From Catillopecten margaritatus gill symbiont (GTDB lineage: Bacteria; Pseudomonadota; Gammaproteobacteria; PS1; Pseudothioglobaceae): a DNA stretch of 64,000 nt. Positions 54,801 to 62,248 of the stretch are shown piece by piece; position 1 is the first letter of the stretch, and each line of letters begins with the position of its first letter. The position numbers and the translations under genes are program-made. The DNA lies in contig CP138327.1 in NCBI GenBank assembly GCA_037956075.1, positions 1 to 64,000 on the forward strand. Reading direction: 5' to 3'. The notes under the pieces are model-generated. The model was given only the letters and a program-made list of their open reading frames with translations. It did not search any database and had not been told where the DNA came from.

Positions 54801-55371
54801 CAAAGCTGACACCACGTCACAAAGTGCTAATATTACGGTTAATGTCACAGATGTTGTAGAACTAGCCAGCATAACCATCGGCACTCAAACTTGGAGTGCA
54901 TCTAATGTTTCATTAGTGCCTACTACAAATAATGTTCTAGGTACGGATTATTGGAATGCTTACAGTGGCTCTGGTGGTGGTGAAGAAGATGAAGACGGTT
55001 ATTACTACACTTGGGATGCAGCGATGAACGTTTGTCCTAGTGGCTGGAGTTTGCCATCTGATGCTGATTGGAAAGTCTTAGAAGGTCAATTAGGTATGAG
55101 TGTTGCTAATCAAGAATTATTGGCTTGGCGTGGTACTGATGAAGGAACAAAACTAAAAGTAGGTGGCTCTAGTGGCTTCGAGGCTAAGTTAGCGGGCTAC
55201 AGCAATACCAATGGTAGTTTCTACTATCGTGGCGACTACACGAACTTGTGGAGTAGTACTGAGTCAGGTAGTAATGCCTACAGACGCACCCTGTACACCA
55301 GTAACGCCACGGTGTACCGCGATACCTTCAGTAAGGCGTACGGGTTGAGTGTTCGCTGTCTAAAGGATTAA
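51823..55371 (+). CDS. Target 7 adhesin, passenger part: stalk plus DGR variable lectin domain
   Basis: 1182 residues in the frame restored after the missing A. It has the alternative mid-passenger shared only with target 8 (NTIEGRNSGSETVDV, NIGNLAQMNSRIATK) and one divergent cadherin-like domain (VAENAAFTGSTPAVTG, DADSNTDSE). Eight stalk repeats and a lectin domain with a different loop (YSGSGGGEEDEDG) follow. The TTG at 51823 is only a nominal start; with one added base upstream it would be continuous with the barrel part. Confidence 0.85.
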   Translation: MVADMNGSDGSRVNTIEGRNSGSETVDVVEALNNFKNNNGDNNVNNGSGSGNTGLAGSATGEGSIKGNSAIIKISNYDGTGAAPSVQQYVNASVTGVNIGNLAQMNSRIATKTTVETDTTVEIQAVINTSVVATFTIDAIADTTVAENAAFTGSTPAVTGTPIGTLVYSLGGNDAADFTIDSGTGVISMVARDFEAPADANTDNAYEVTIIVTDADSNTDSETQTVTVTNVNEGSASISAQTRSIAENSANTTNVGAVLVTTGSPTGFSITSGNTNTAFAISNSGQITVADANQLDFETTTSYTLAVQITKADTTSQSANITVNVTNVNEGSASISAQTRSIAENSANATNVGAVLVTTGSPTGFSITSGNTNTAFAISDSGQITVADVNQLDFETMTSYTLAVQITKADTTSQSANITVNVTNVNEGSAVSISAQTRSIAENSANTTNVGAVLVTTGSPTGFSITSGNTNTAFAISNSGQITVADANQLDFETTTSYTLAVQITKADTTSQSANITVNVTNVNEGSASISAQTRSIAENSANATNVGAVLVTTGSPTGFRITSGNTNTAFAISNSGQITVADVNQLDFETTTSYTLAVQITKADTTSQSANITVNVTNVNEGSAVSISAQTRSIAENSANATNVGAVLVTTGSPTGFSITSGNTNTAFAISNSGQITVADANQLDFETTTSYTLAVQITKADTTSQSANITVNVTNVNEGSASISAQTRSIAENSANTTNVGAVLVTTGSPTGFSITSGNTNTAFAISNSGQITVADANQLDFETTTSYTLAVQITKADTTSQSANITVNVTNVNEGSAVSISAQTRSIAENSANTTNVGAVLVTTGSPTGFSITSGNTNTAFAISNSGQITVADANQLDFETTTSYTLAVQITKADTTSQSANITVNVTNVNEGSAVSISAQTRSIAENSANTTNVGAVLVTTGSPTGFSITSGNTNTAFAISNSGQITVADANQLDFETTTSYTLAVQITKADTTSQSANITVNVTDVVELASITIGTQTWSASNVSLVPTTNNVLGTDYWNAYSGSGGGEEDEDGYYYTWDAAMNVCPSGWSLPSDADWKVLEGQLGMSVANQELLAWRGTDEGTKLKVGGSSGFEAKLAGYSNTNGSFYYRGDYTNLWSSTESGSNAYRRTLYTSNATVYRDTFSKAYGLSVRCLKD
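52531..54849 (+). repeat. Cadherin-like stalk array, 8 repeats
   Basis: Eight units with a mixed allele set (SANTT in six of eight, VADAN in most, one GFRITSG, one AISDSG). The GFRITSG form is shared with target 1 repeat 3, which suggests exchange between distant arrays. Confidence 0.95.
55180..55362 (+). repeat. DGR variable repeat VR7
   Basis: Eleven substitutions at TR adenines, plus C to A in codon 8 (CGC to AGC) and T to G in codon 56 (TTT to TTG). The face reads YSNTNGSFYYRGDYTN. It is the least diverged VR in the window. Confidence 0.95.
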
Positions 55372-55392
55372 TTCGACACTTTGGCACTTCGA

Positions 55393-55506
55393 CCAGCGAA
55401 GCTGGCATAAGTTGCACTAAAAGTGCAACTAAACACAGCCGAATGGCTGGGTATTTATACCCCCTTGCGGGGTATTCATCACCCAAGCTTGCTTGGGTGG
55501 TTTTTT
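55393..55506 (+). terminator. Hairpin cluster and terminator after target 7
   Basis: Same five stems; the terminator stem is at 55480-55499. About 60 bp further on is the same junction to AGTGGTCAAATCACCG as after target 6, here followed after only 16 bp by the RAYT element. Confidence 0.85.
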
Positions 55507-55583
55507 ATTACATAACAAGGAGTTAAGACATTTAAGGAAGGGCATTTAACATTACAGCATTGAGAATAGTGGTCAAATCACCG

Positions 55584-56391
55584 AATATAAAGGGGTCAGT
55601 GTTAATTAAATAAAACCTTTTTCCTTCTTGTCGTATAATCGTATCTTTTTACAAGATACAAACACTCATGCCAAGAAAACCTCGTATCAACCCTATCAAT
55701 ATTCCTCAGCATATCATTATTAGGGGTAACAATCGTCAAGTTTGCTTCACCAATAAAGATGATATGGCTTTTTATGTTAGTTGTCTAAAAAATTATTCAA
55801 AAAAGCATCAACTACAAATCCACGCTTGGGTTTTGATGACTAATCACATTCATTTGCTTTGCACGCCACTTGTGCAAAATGCTCTAAGTAAGACTATGCA
55901 AGATGTAGGCAGACTTTATGTCTGTTACTTTAATAAAGCTTATGGGCGTAGTGGTACGCTTTGGGAAGGGCGTTACAAGTCTTCTTTGATACAGTCTGAG
56001 TATTATTTACTCAGTGTTTATCGTTATATTGAGCTTAATCCAGTACGAGCTGGTATGGTCAATGACCCTGCTGATTATTCTTTTTCTAGTTATCAAATTA
56101 ATGCATTAGGAAAAAGCTCTAATCTTTGTTCGCCACATGAAGAGTATTTATCTTTAGGTGAAACAAATTCAGTAAGACAACAAAACTATCGATTACTTTT
56201 TGAACAAGAGCTTGATATTAAATTGATTGACAATATTCGTAGAACAACTAATCAAGGTATGGCGATTGGTAATGAAGATTTTATAACTCAAATAAAAAAT
56301 CTAACAGGCTATAATATGGCTAGTAAAAGCAGAGGAAGACCAAAAGGATGGCGGAAAAAGAAGAAATAATTAACACTGACCCCTTTATATT
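55584..56391 (+). mobile_element. RAYT-type element, copy 2
   Basis: 808 bp with the same 25-bp terminal inverted repeats as copy 1. Its left end is adjacent to the 16-bp stalk remnant and its right end abuts an inverted 289-bp copy of its own left part. Confidence 0.85.
55668..56369 (+). CDS. REP-associated tyrosine transposase-like protein (copy 2)
   Basis: 233 residues, the same protein as the copy at 48569-49270, with the HUH and Tyr motifs intact. Confidence 0.92.
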   Translation: MPRKPRINPINIPQHIIIRGNNRQVCFTNKDDMAFYVSCLKNYSKKHQLQIHAWVLMTNHIHLLCTPLVQNALSKTMQDVGRLYVCYFNKAYGRSGTLWEGRYKSSLIQSEYYLLSVYRYIELNPVRAGMVNDPADYSFSSYQINALGKSSNLCSPHEEYLSLGETNSVRQQNYRLLFEQELDIKLIDNIRRTTNQGMAIGNEDFITQIKNLTGYNMASKSRGRPKGWRKKKK

Positions 56392-56680
56392 CAAGTGGCG
56401 TGCAAAGCAAATGAATGTGATTAGTCATCAAAACCCAAGCGTGGATTTGTAGTTGATGCTTTTTTGAATAATTTTTTAGACAACTAACATAAAAAGCCAT
56501 ATCATCTTTATTGGTGAAGCAAACTTGACGATTGTTACCCCTAATAATGATATGCTGAGGAATATTGATAGGGTTGATACGAGGTTTTCTTGGCATGAGT
56601 GTTTGTATCTTGTAAAAAGATACGATTATACGACAAGAAGGAAAAAGGTTTTATTTAATTAACACTGACCCCTTTATATT
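56392..56680 (-). pseudogene. Inverted fragment of the RAYT element
   Basis: The reverse complement of 55584-55872: element end, promoter region and the first ~68 codons of the transposase, up to LLCTPL. With the intact copy it forms a 289-bp inverted repeat around a 519-bp spacer. The HUH histidines are present but the catalytic Tyr is not. Confidence 0.9.
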
Positions 56681-56721
56681 TATACTTGTATAGTATTTAA
56701 AAAAAATATTTTTTTCATTAT

Positions 56722-56984
56722 AACACCCTAGAAGATGGCATTTATTTAAATAAATATAGACACAAAAGAGCTAAAAAGCATAGCTCAACATAAGGCGAAT
56801 GTTTGACTACCGCTTCAGTAGAAAATGTTTCAAGTTGTAAATATATTGACACTCTTATGGCTTGCTCTATTCTTTATCTTCCTATTTTTTTCCATAATCC
56901 TTGCTTATAAAGATTTTTATTAGGCTTTCTAGTCTAAAAGCAAAAAAAATAGTTAAATAGTTAAATAGTTACGGTATAAATAAC
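56722..56984 (+). promoter_or_regulatory. Leader of target 8
   Basis: P1 is TTGACA 56846-56851 with TATTCT 56868-56873. The second -10 reads TATAAA (56975-56980). Confidence 0.55.
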
Positions 56985-57036
56985 ATTAACGATTATTAAC
57001 GATTAACGATTAACGATTAACGATTAACGATTAACG
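56985..57036 (+). repeat. Heptamer tandem repeat, 6 copies plus one separated copy
   Basis: One ATTAACG, an ATT insert, then six perfect copies (56995-57036) ending at the ATG. The interruption shows the array is not kept perfect by selection alone. Confidence 0.92.
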
Positions 57037-59439
57037 ATGAAAACACTATTAAAAAACGCCTGTTCAACTAATTATAATGCCACTAACCTAATTACCCATG
57101 TTGCGTGGGTGGGTGGGGCACATTCTAGAGCGCTAAGCAGGCTTAAGCATTTTTTAGCTTTTGGCGCTTTGACTCTATCACTTAACGTTACCTCAGGTGG
57201 TGAGATTAACCAGTTTGACAAAGAAGCTTATCTTAACCTTGGACAACAGTACAGTGATAACAATACTCAAGTAGCTGTTAAAGAAGAAAACACAATTGAT
57301 ACACTCCTTAAAGAGATTGGCTCTTCTGTTCGTAATGCCTTGGGCGGTACAGATTCTGACAATGCCAATCAGCTTGGTAAAAAAATTACTGATAATTTAA
57401 AAAATAAAGCCAACAACACAGTGATTAATAAAACCGAAGGCTTTATTAATCAAAAAGCCAATGAACTTGCTAATAGTATTGGCAACGGTAGAACTGAAAT
57501 CTCTGTGCATAAATTAGAGTCTAATAACCCAACATATAGTCTTAAAACCATTCAACCATTGACTGAGCTTAATACAGATTCAACAGAGCTAACTTTTATC
57601 CAAGCTCAAATTAACTCTGGTGAAAACCATGGTGAGCGCCGTGACACTATTAATTTAGGCCTTGGACAGCGTTACCTACTTGAAGGTGGTCAGTCTATTG
57701 CTGGTATTAATCTATTCACTGATTATGAAACCGAGTCTAAGCACAAGCGTGCATCGCTAGGTTTGGAATACCAAAGAGCTAACTTTAGTGCCAATATTAA
57801 TAAATACTACCCATTGTCAGATAAGAAAGTTATTGGTGATTACACTGAAGAGCCACTAGCAGGACATGACATTAAACTAACGGGTCAAGTACCTTATCTA
57901 TCTTGGGCAAAAATCAAAGGCACGCACTATTATTGGGATGCCAAAGTTGGCGACAATATTAAAGGTACTATTTTAGGTGTTGAAATAGAGCTTAATCCTT
58001 CTACTACGCTAGAAATAGGTACTGAAAACTCAAACACAGCTGAGCGTGCAAGCTATGCACGCCTAAGCGCACAACTGCCATTTAAAGATGGCGAAGCATT
58101 AACTAATTTTAAAGTCTCTGATCAAGCTTTTGCTAACTCAAATATTGTTACCCTAACCGATCTTGACTTTGTTGAAAGATCTAACAAAATCCGTATTGAA
58201 AAACTCTTAAATGGTGTTAGCGTGGTTTTGGGTGAATACAACGCTCTTACAGTAGGCTCTACCTGTACACTTTACAATGCATCAAATGTTGCTATTGCCA
58301 ATGGCTCTGGTGTAACAGGCGCTGATGGCAGTGTAACACTGTCAAATGTTGTTCTACCTACTGGACTAATTTCTAGCTCTTGTAATGCCATTGGTACCTA
58401 TATCGATGAAGCCACAGGTGTGACCACTACTAGCTCTCCAGTGCTCAGAGCGGCAAAAATTTATTCAGGCACAGGAGACTTAATTCTTCTAGCCTCACCT
58501 TTATCTGAAATTGCTTATCAATTAGCTAATGCTGGTACTTTAGCTAATGATATAACCACTAAAAATACACAAATTGCAACAGCATTTGGTATAAGTGGCG
58601 TTGATTTTACCGCCACCATCCCAACGGATCTTAACACTATCACTGCCGCTAATGATGATGCGGGTAAATTTGGTACTGTGCTAGCAGCAGTCTCACAAAT
58701 GGGTGAAAACTCAGCTGATGCTAACCCGACTATTACTATTACAGCGTTGGTAGTAGACATGAACGGCAGTGATGGCTCTAGTGTTAATACTATTGAAGGA
58801 CGCAACTCAGGCTCTGAAACAGTTGACGTTGCTGAAGCAATTAATAACTTTAAGAACAATAACGGCGATAATAATGTCAAGAATGGCTCAGGGTCTGGAA
58901 ACACAGGCTTAGCAGGCTCAGCTACAGGTGAAGGTAGTATTAAGGGCAACTCTGCGATTAGTAAAATATCTAACTATGATGGCACAGGTGCAGCACCAAG
59001 TGTACAACAGTATGTTGACGCAGGTGTCACCGGTGTAAACATTGGCAATTTAGCTCAAATGAACAGCAGAATTGCAACTAAAACAACTGTTGAGACTGAC
59101 ACAACTGTTGAGATTCAAGCTGTAATTAACACTTCTGTTGTTGCTACCTTCACCATTGATGCAATCGCTGATACCACCGTTGCTGAGAACGCAGCCTTTA
59201 CTGGCTCAACTCCAGCTGTCACTGGCACCCCAATTGGCACCTTGGTTTATAGCTTGGGTGGCAATGATGCTGCTGACTTTACAATCGACTCAGGCACTGG
59301 TGTGATCTCTATGGTTGCTAGAGACTTTGAAGCACCAGCAGACGCCAATACCGATAATGCTTATGAAGTCACCATCATTGTTACTGATGCTGATAGTAAT
59401 ACTGATAGTGAAACACAAACTGTAACGGTCACACTTTAG
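57037..59439 (+). CDS. Target 8: stalkless inverse-autotransporter, tip domain cut off
   Basis: 800 residues. Signal, barrel, Ig-like region, the alternative mid-passenger of target 7 (here in frame) and one divergent cadherin-like domain are present. There are no copies of the standard stalk repeat. The gene then reads GGTCACACTTTAGCC where other units have GTCACAGATGTTGTAGAACTAGCC. The small deletion creates a TAG at 59437-59439 and leaves the lectin domain in another frame. As it stands the product ends with the cadherin-like domain. Confidence 0.88.
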   Translation: MKTLLKNACSTNYNATNLITHVAWVGGAHSRALSRLKHFLAFGALTLSLNVTSGGEINQFDKEAYLNLGQQYSDNNTQVAVKEENTIDTLLKEIGSSVRNALGGTDSDNANQLGKKITDNLKNKANNTVINKTEGFINQKANELANSIGNGRTEISVHKLESNNPTYSLKTIQPLTELNTDSTELTFIQAQINSGENHGERRDTINLGLGQRYLLEGGQSIAGINLFTDYETESKHKRASLGLEYQRANFSANINKYYPLSDKKVIGDYTEEPLAGHDIKLTGQVPYLSWAKIKGTHYYWDAKVGDNIKGTILGVEIELNPSTTLEIGTENSNTAERASYARLSAQLPFKDGEALTNFKVSDQAFANSNIVTLTDLDFVERSNKIRIEKLLNGVSVVLGEYNALTVGSTCTLYNASNVAIANGSGVTGADGSVTLSNVVLPTGLISSSCNAIGTYIDEATGVTTTSSPVLRAAKIYSGTGDLILLASPLSEIAYQLANAGTLANDITTKNTQIATAFGISGVDFTATIPTDLNTITAANDDAGKFGTVLAAVSQMGENSADANPTITITALVVDMNGSDGSSVNTIEGRNSGSETVDVAEAINNFKNNNGDNNVKNGSGSGNTGLAGSATGEGSIKGNSAISKISNYDGTGAAPSVQQYVDAGVTGVNIGNLAQMNSRIATKTTVETDTTVEIQAVINTSVVATFTIDAIADTTVAENAAFTGSTPAVTGTPIGTLVYSLGGNDAADFTIDSGTGVISMVARDFEAPADANTDNAYEVTIIVTDADSNTDSETQTVTVTL

Positions 59440-59489
59440 CCAGCATAACCATCGGCACTCAAACTTGGAGTGCATCTAATGTTTCATTA

Positions 59490-59951
59490 GTGCCTACTAC
59501 AAATAATGTTCTAGGTACGGATTATTGGGATGCTTATGTGGGTACTCATGGTTCTGGAGATGTAAGCGATGAAGACGGTTATTACTACACTTGGGATGCA
59601 GCGATGAACGTTTGTCCTAGTGGCTGGAGTTTGCCATCTGATGCTGATTGGAAAGTCTTAGAAGGTCAATTAGGTATGAGTGTTGCTAATCAAGAATTCA
59701 CGGGTTGGCGTGGTACTGATGAAGGAACAAAACTAAAAGTAGGTGGCTCTAGTGGCTTCGAGGCTAAGTTAGCGGGCTACCGCAGTACCATTGGTAGTTT
59801 CTACGGTCGTGGCGACCTCACGTACTTGTGGAGTAGTACTGAGTCAGGTAGTTATGCCTACAGTCGCTACCTGTACACCAGTTTCGCCACGGTGTACCGC
59901 GATACCTACAATAAGGCGTTCGGGTTTAGTGTTCGCTGTCTAAAGGATTAA
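59490..59951 (+). CDS. Target 8 lectin domain with VR8, separated from its barrel
   Basis: 153 residues from a nominal GTG. The family sequence itself starts at ~59439 (ASITIGTQTW). Differences from other targets are YWDAY, GTHGSGDVSDEDG and QEFTGWRG. It carries the most heavily changed VR in the window. Without a frameshift it has no signal peptide, so it is probably unexpressed or the remnant of a formerly continuous gene. Confidence 0.8.
   Translation: MPTTNNVLGTDYWDAYVGTHGSGDVSDEDGYYYTWDAAMNVCPSGWSLPSDADWKVLEGQLGMSVANQEFTGWRGTDEGTKLKVGGSSGFEAKLAGYRSTIGSFYGRGDLTYLWSSTESGSYAYSRYLYTSFATVYRDTYNKAFGFSVRCLKD
59760..59942 (+). repeat. DGR variable repeat VR8
   Basis: Nineteen substitutions, all at TR adenines, the highest count here. 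They include AAT to GGT, AAC to CTC, two AAC to TTC and AGA to AGT. The face reads YRSTIGSFYGRGDLTY, with SYAYSR following. Confidence 0.95.
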
Positions 59952-59972
59952 TTCGACACTTTGGCACTTCGA

Positions 59973-60086
59973 CCAGCGAAGCTGGCATAAGTTGCACTAA
60001 AAGTGCAACTAAACACAGCCGAATGGCTGGGTATTTATACCCCCTTGCGGGGTATTCATCACCCAAGCTTGCTTGGGTGGTTTTTT
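59973..60086 (+). terminator. Hairpin cluster and terminator after target 8
   Basis: Same five stems; the terminator stem is at 60060-60079. Confidence 0.85.
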
Positions 60087-60089
60087 ATT

Positions 60090-60521
60090 ACATAACAAGG
60101 AGTTAAGACATTTAAGGAAGGGCATTTAACATTACAGCATTGAGAATAAATGAGTTAATCAGCCCGGCGTTGTTTAGTTTAAGGATTAAACAAGTGAGGT
60201 TTATAAATCCAAACATTCTCTCATTTGTTAATGGCACTAATGGTTAAGACTAGCAGTATCATTAAAAAAATGAGGATAAAAGAATCTTACATTTGGTGAT
60301 GAGTAGGTGAAACTTTACAAATTATATTTACTGTAGAGGCAAAACCCCCCGAACTTAACAAGTTAATAATTTTTGTTGGGTTTTGGGTTTGATAGCCACT
60401 TGTTGACGTGAGGAATTGCCTCAGGTTACGAATGTAAGGCAGGTTTTAATTTACAATAAAGATAGCAAAAAAAAAGCTAAAGTAGTTGTATTTTAAAATA
60501 AGTGATGTTTTTAATTATTGG
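60090..60521 (+). other. Conserved non-coding region before template repeat 5
   Basis: Uninterrupted copy of the region before TR1. No gene is seen. Confidence 0.5.
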
Positions 60522-60704
60522 GAGGCTAAGTTAGCGGGCAACCGCAATACCAATGGTAGTTTCTACAATCGTGGCGACAACACGAACTTGTGGAGTAGTA
60601 CTGAGTCAGGTAGTAATGCCTACAGACGCAACCTGAACACCAGTAACGCCACGGTGAACCGCAATACCAACAATAAGGCGAACGGGTTTAGTGTTCGCTG
60701 TCTA
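60522..60704 (+). repeat. DGR template repeat TR5
   Basis: Same sequence as the other four TRs. It heads the second complete cassette. Confidence 0.95.
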
Positions 60705-60762
60705 GGATTTGTATCTTGATGTTGTTAGATGTTCTTTTTTAAATATTTTTTTGGTGTTAAAT

Positions 60763-61116
60763 ATGGCTTTATATAGTTTTTTGCCCGTGTATAAGGTTAG
60801 TTATGATTTGCTGGTGGATTTGTTTGTGTTTACCAAAGAGTTTAACAAGGAATACAAATATACGGTAGGCGAGAGTATTAAAAAAGAAACCATTGAAATG
60901 ATTATTAATATTTATCGGGCTAATAGCAGAAAAGACAAAGTTAAGCATATTGTAAAAGCTAGAGAAAATATTGAAGTGATATGGGTTTTATTGAGATTGT
61001 TGCGTGATCTTAAACAGGTTAATATTAAAAAATTTGCTGGATTGAATGACAAATGTGAAAGCGTCTCAAAACAACTAACTGCCTGGCATAAAAGCTCACT
61101 TAATGCCACAAGATAG
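60763..61116 (+). CDS. avd: Avd-like DGR accessory protein (copy 5)
   Basis: 117 residues, Trp74 form as in copy 2, overlapping a full-length RT by 14 bp. Confidence 0.87.
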   Translation: MALYSFLPVYKVSYDLLVDLFVFTKEFNKEYKYTVGESIKKETIEMIINIYRANSRKDKVKHIVKARENIEVIWVLLRLLRDLKQVNIKKFAGLNDKCESVSKQLTAWHKSSLNATR

Positions 61117-62248
61117 AGAATTATTACTTGAAAAGCTGTTCGAGACTTATTATTCAACACGAAAAAATAAGCGCAATACTCATTCTTGCGCTGAATACGA
61201 AGTCAATTATGAAGGCCATTTAATTGCTTTGTGTGATCGACTACTTGATAAAACTTACCAGCCTAAAAGATCCATTTGTTTTATCTCTTTCTATCCTGTA
61301 CAAAGAGAGATTTTTGCTGCTAATTTTGAAGATAGAATTATCCATCATTTGATTTTTAATGCTATTAACCCTATTTTCGAGAGATTGTTTATCCATGATA
61401 GTTATAGCTGTCGGAAAAATAAAGGCACTTCTTACGGTATAAAACGAGCTAAAAGATTTGCAAGAGCAGTTAGTGATAATTATACAAAAGAAGCCTATAT
61501 ACTAAAACTGGATATTCGTGGGTATTTTATGAATATCAATAAACAGACGCTTTGCAGGCAAGTTTTTGATGTGCTGGATAAATACAAACACGAAATAGTG
61601 TTTAATTTTGATTTTTTAAGGCGGATTATTAAGCTGGTTATTTTTCATGACCCTGTTAATAATGTATTGGTCAAAGGTAAGCGATCTGATTGGCAAGGAC
61701 TGCCAAGAGATAAATCTTTGTTTCATGCTAAAAGTGATACGGGCTTACCTATTGGCAACCTTACTTCACAATTGTTTGGTAATATTTACTTGCACGGGAT
61801 GGATAAGTTTGTAAAGTATCAATTAGGATTTAAGTATTACGGGCGCTATGTGGATGACTTTTTGCTGTTTTCGACTGACAAGCAAAAGCTGGTGAAAAGC
61901 ATTGGGCAAATAGCAGATTATCTTCAGGGTGTTGGGCTAGAGATTCATCCAAAGAAAATCTATCTACAATCTATAAAACATGGATTTAAATTTTTAGGGG
62001 TTTTTATATTGCCACATAGAGTAACTATTGATAGGCGCACGAGATCGAGTTTTTATCATGCATTGAGAAAAGACTTTTCCTCTAATGAGGATTTCGTTGC
62101 ATCGGTTAATTCCTATCTAGGCTATATGAATAATTACGATAGTTTTAGACTAAGAAGAAAACTATTATTTGACCCATCTTTAACATTCAAAATGAAATTT
62201 ACTGCTAACTCAAATTTGTCAAAAGTGAGCGTTTGTAGTGCGAGATAA
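61103..62248 (+). CDS. DGR reverse transcriptase, full length (copy 5)
   Basis: 381 residues with D137, IGNLTSQ (217-223) and YVDD (249-252). Its N-terminus has Thr14 and Lys21 like the truncated copies, while copy 2 has Ala14 and Glu21. The protease gene start overlaps its stop, as at 15035. Confidence 0.95.
   Translation: MPQDRELLLEKLFETYYSTRKNKRNTHSCAEYEVNYEGHLIALCDRLLDKTYQPKRSICFISFYPVQREIFAANFEDRIIHHLIFNAINPIFERLFIHDSYSCRKNKGTSYGIKRAKRFARAVSDNYTKEAYILKLDIRGYFMNINKQTLCRQVFDVLDKYKHEIVFNFDFLRRIIKLVIFHDPVNNVLVKGKRSDWQGLPRDKSLFHAKSDTGLPIGNLTSQLFGNIYLHGMDKFVKYQLGFKYYGRYVDDFLLFSTDKQKLVKSIGQIADYLQGVGLEIHPKKIYLQSIKHGFKFLGVFILPHRVTIDRRTRSSFYHALRKDFSSNEDFVASVNSYLGYMNNYDSFRLRRKLLFDPSLTFKMKFTANSNLSKVSVCSAR

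Noticed and set aside
59420..59445. Programmed -1 frameshift joining the two parts of target 8
   Set aside because: No convincing slippery heptamer or downstream pseudoknot; a small deletion relative to the other units explains the break.
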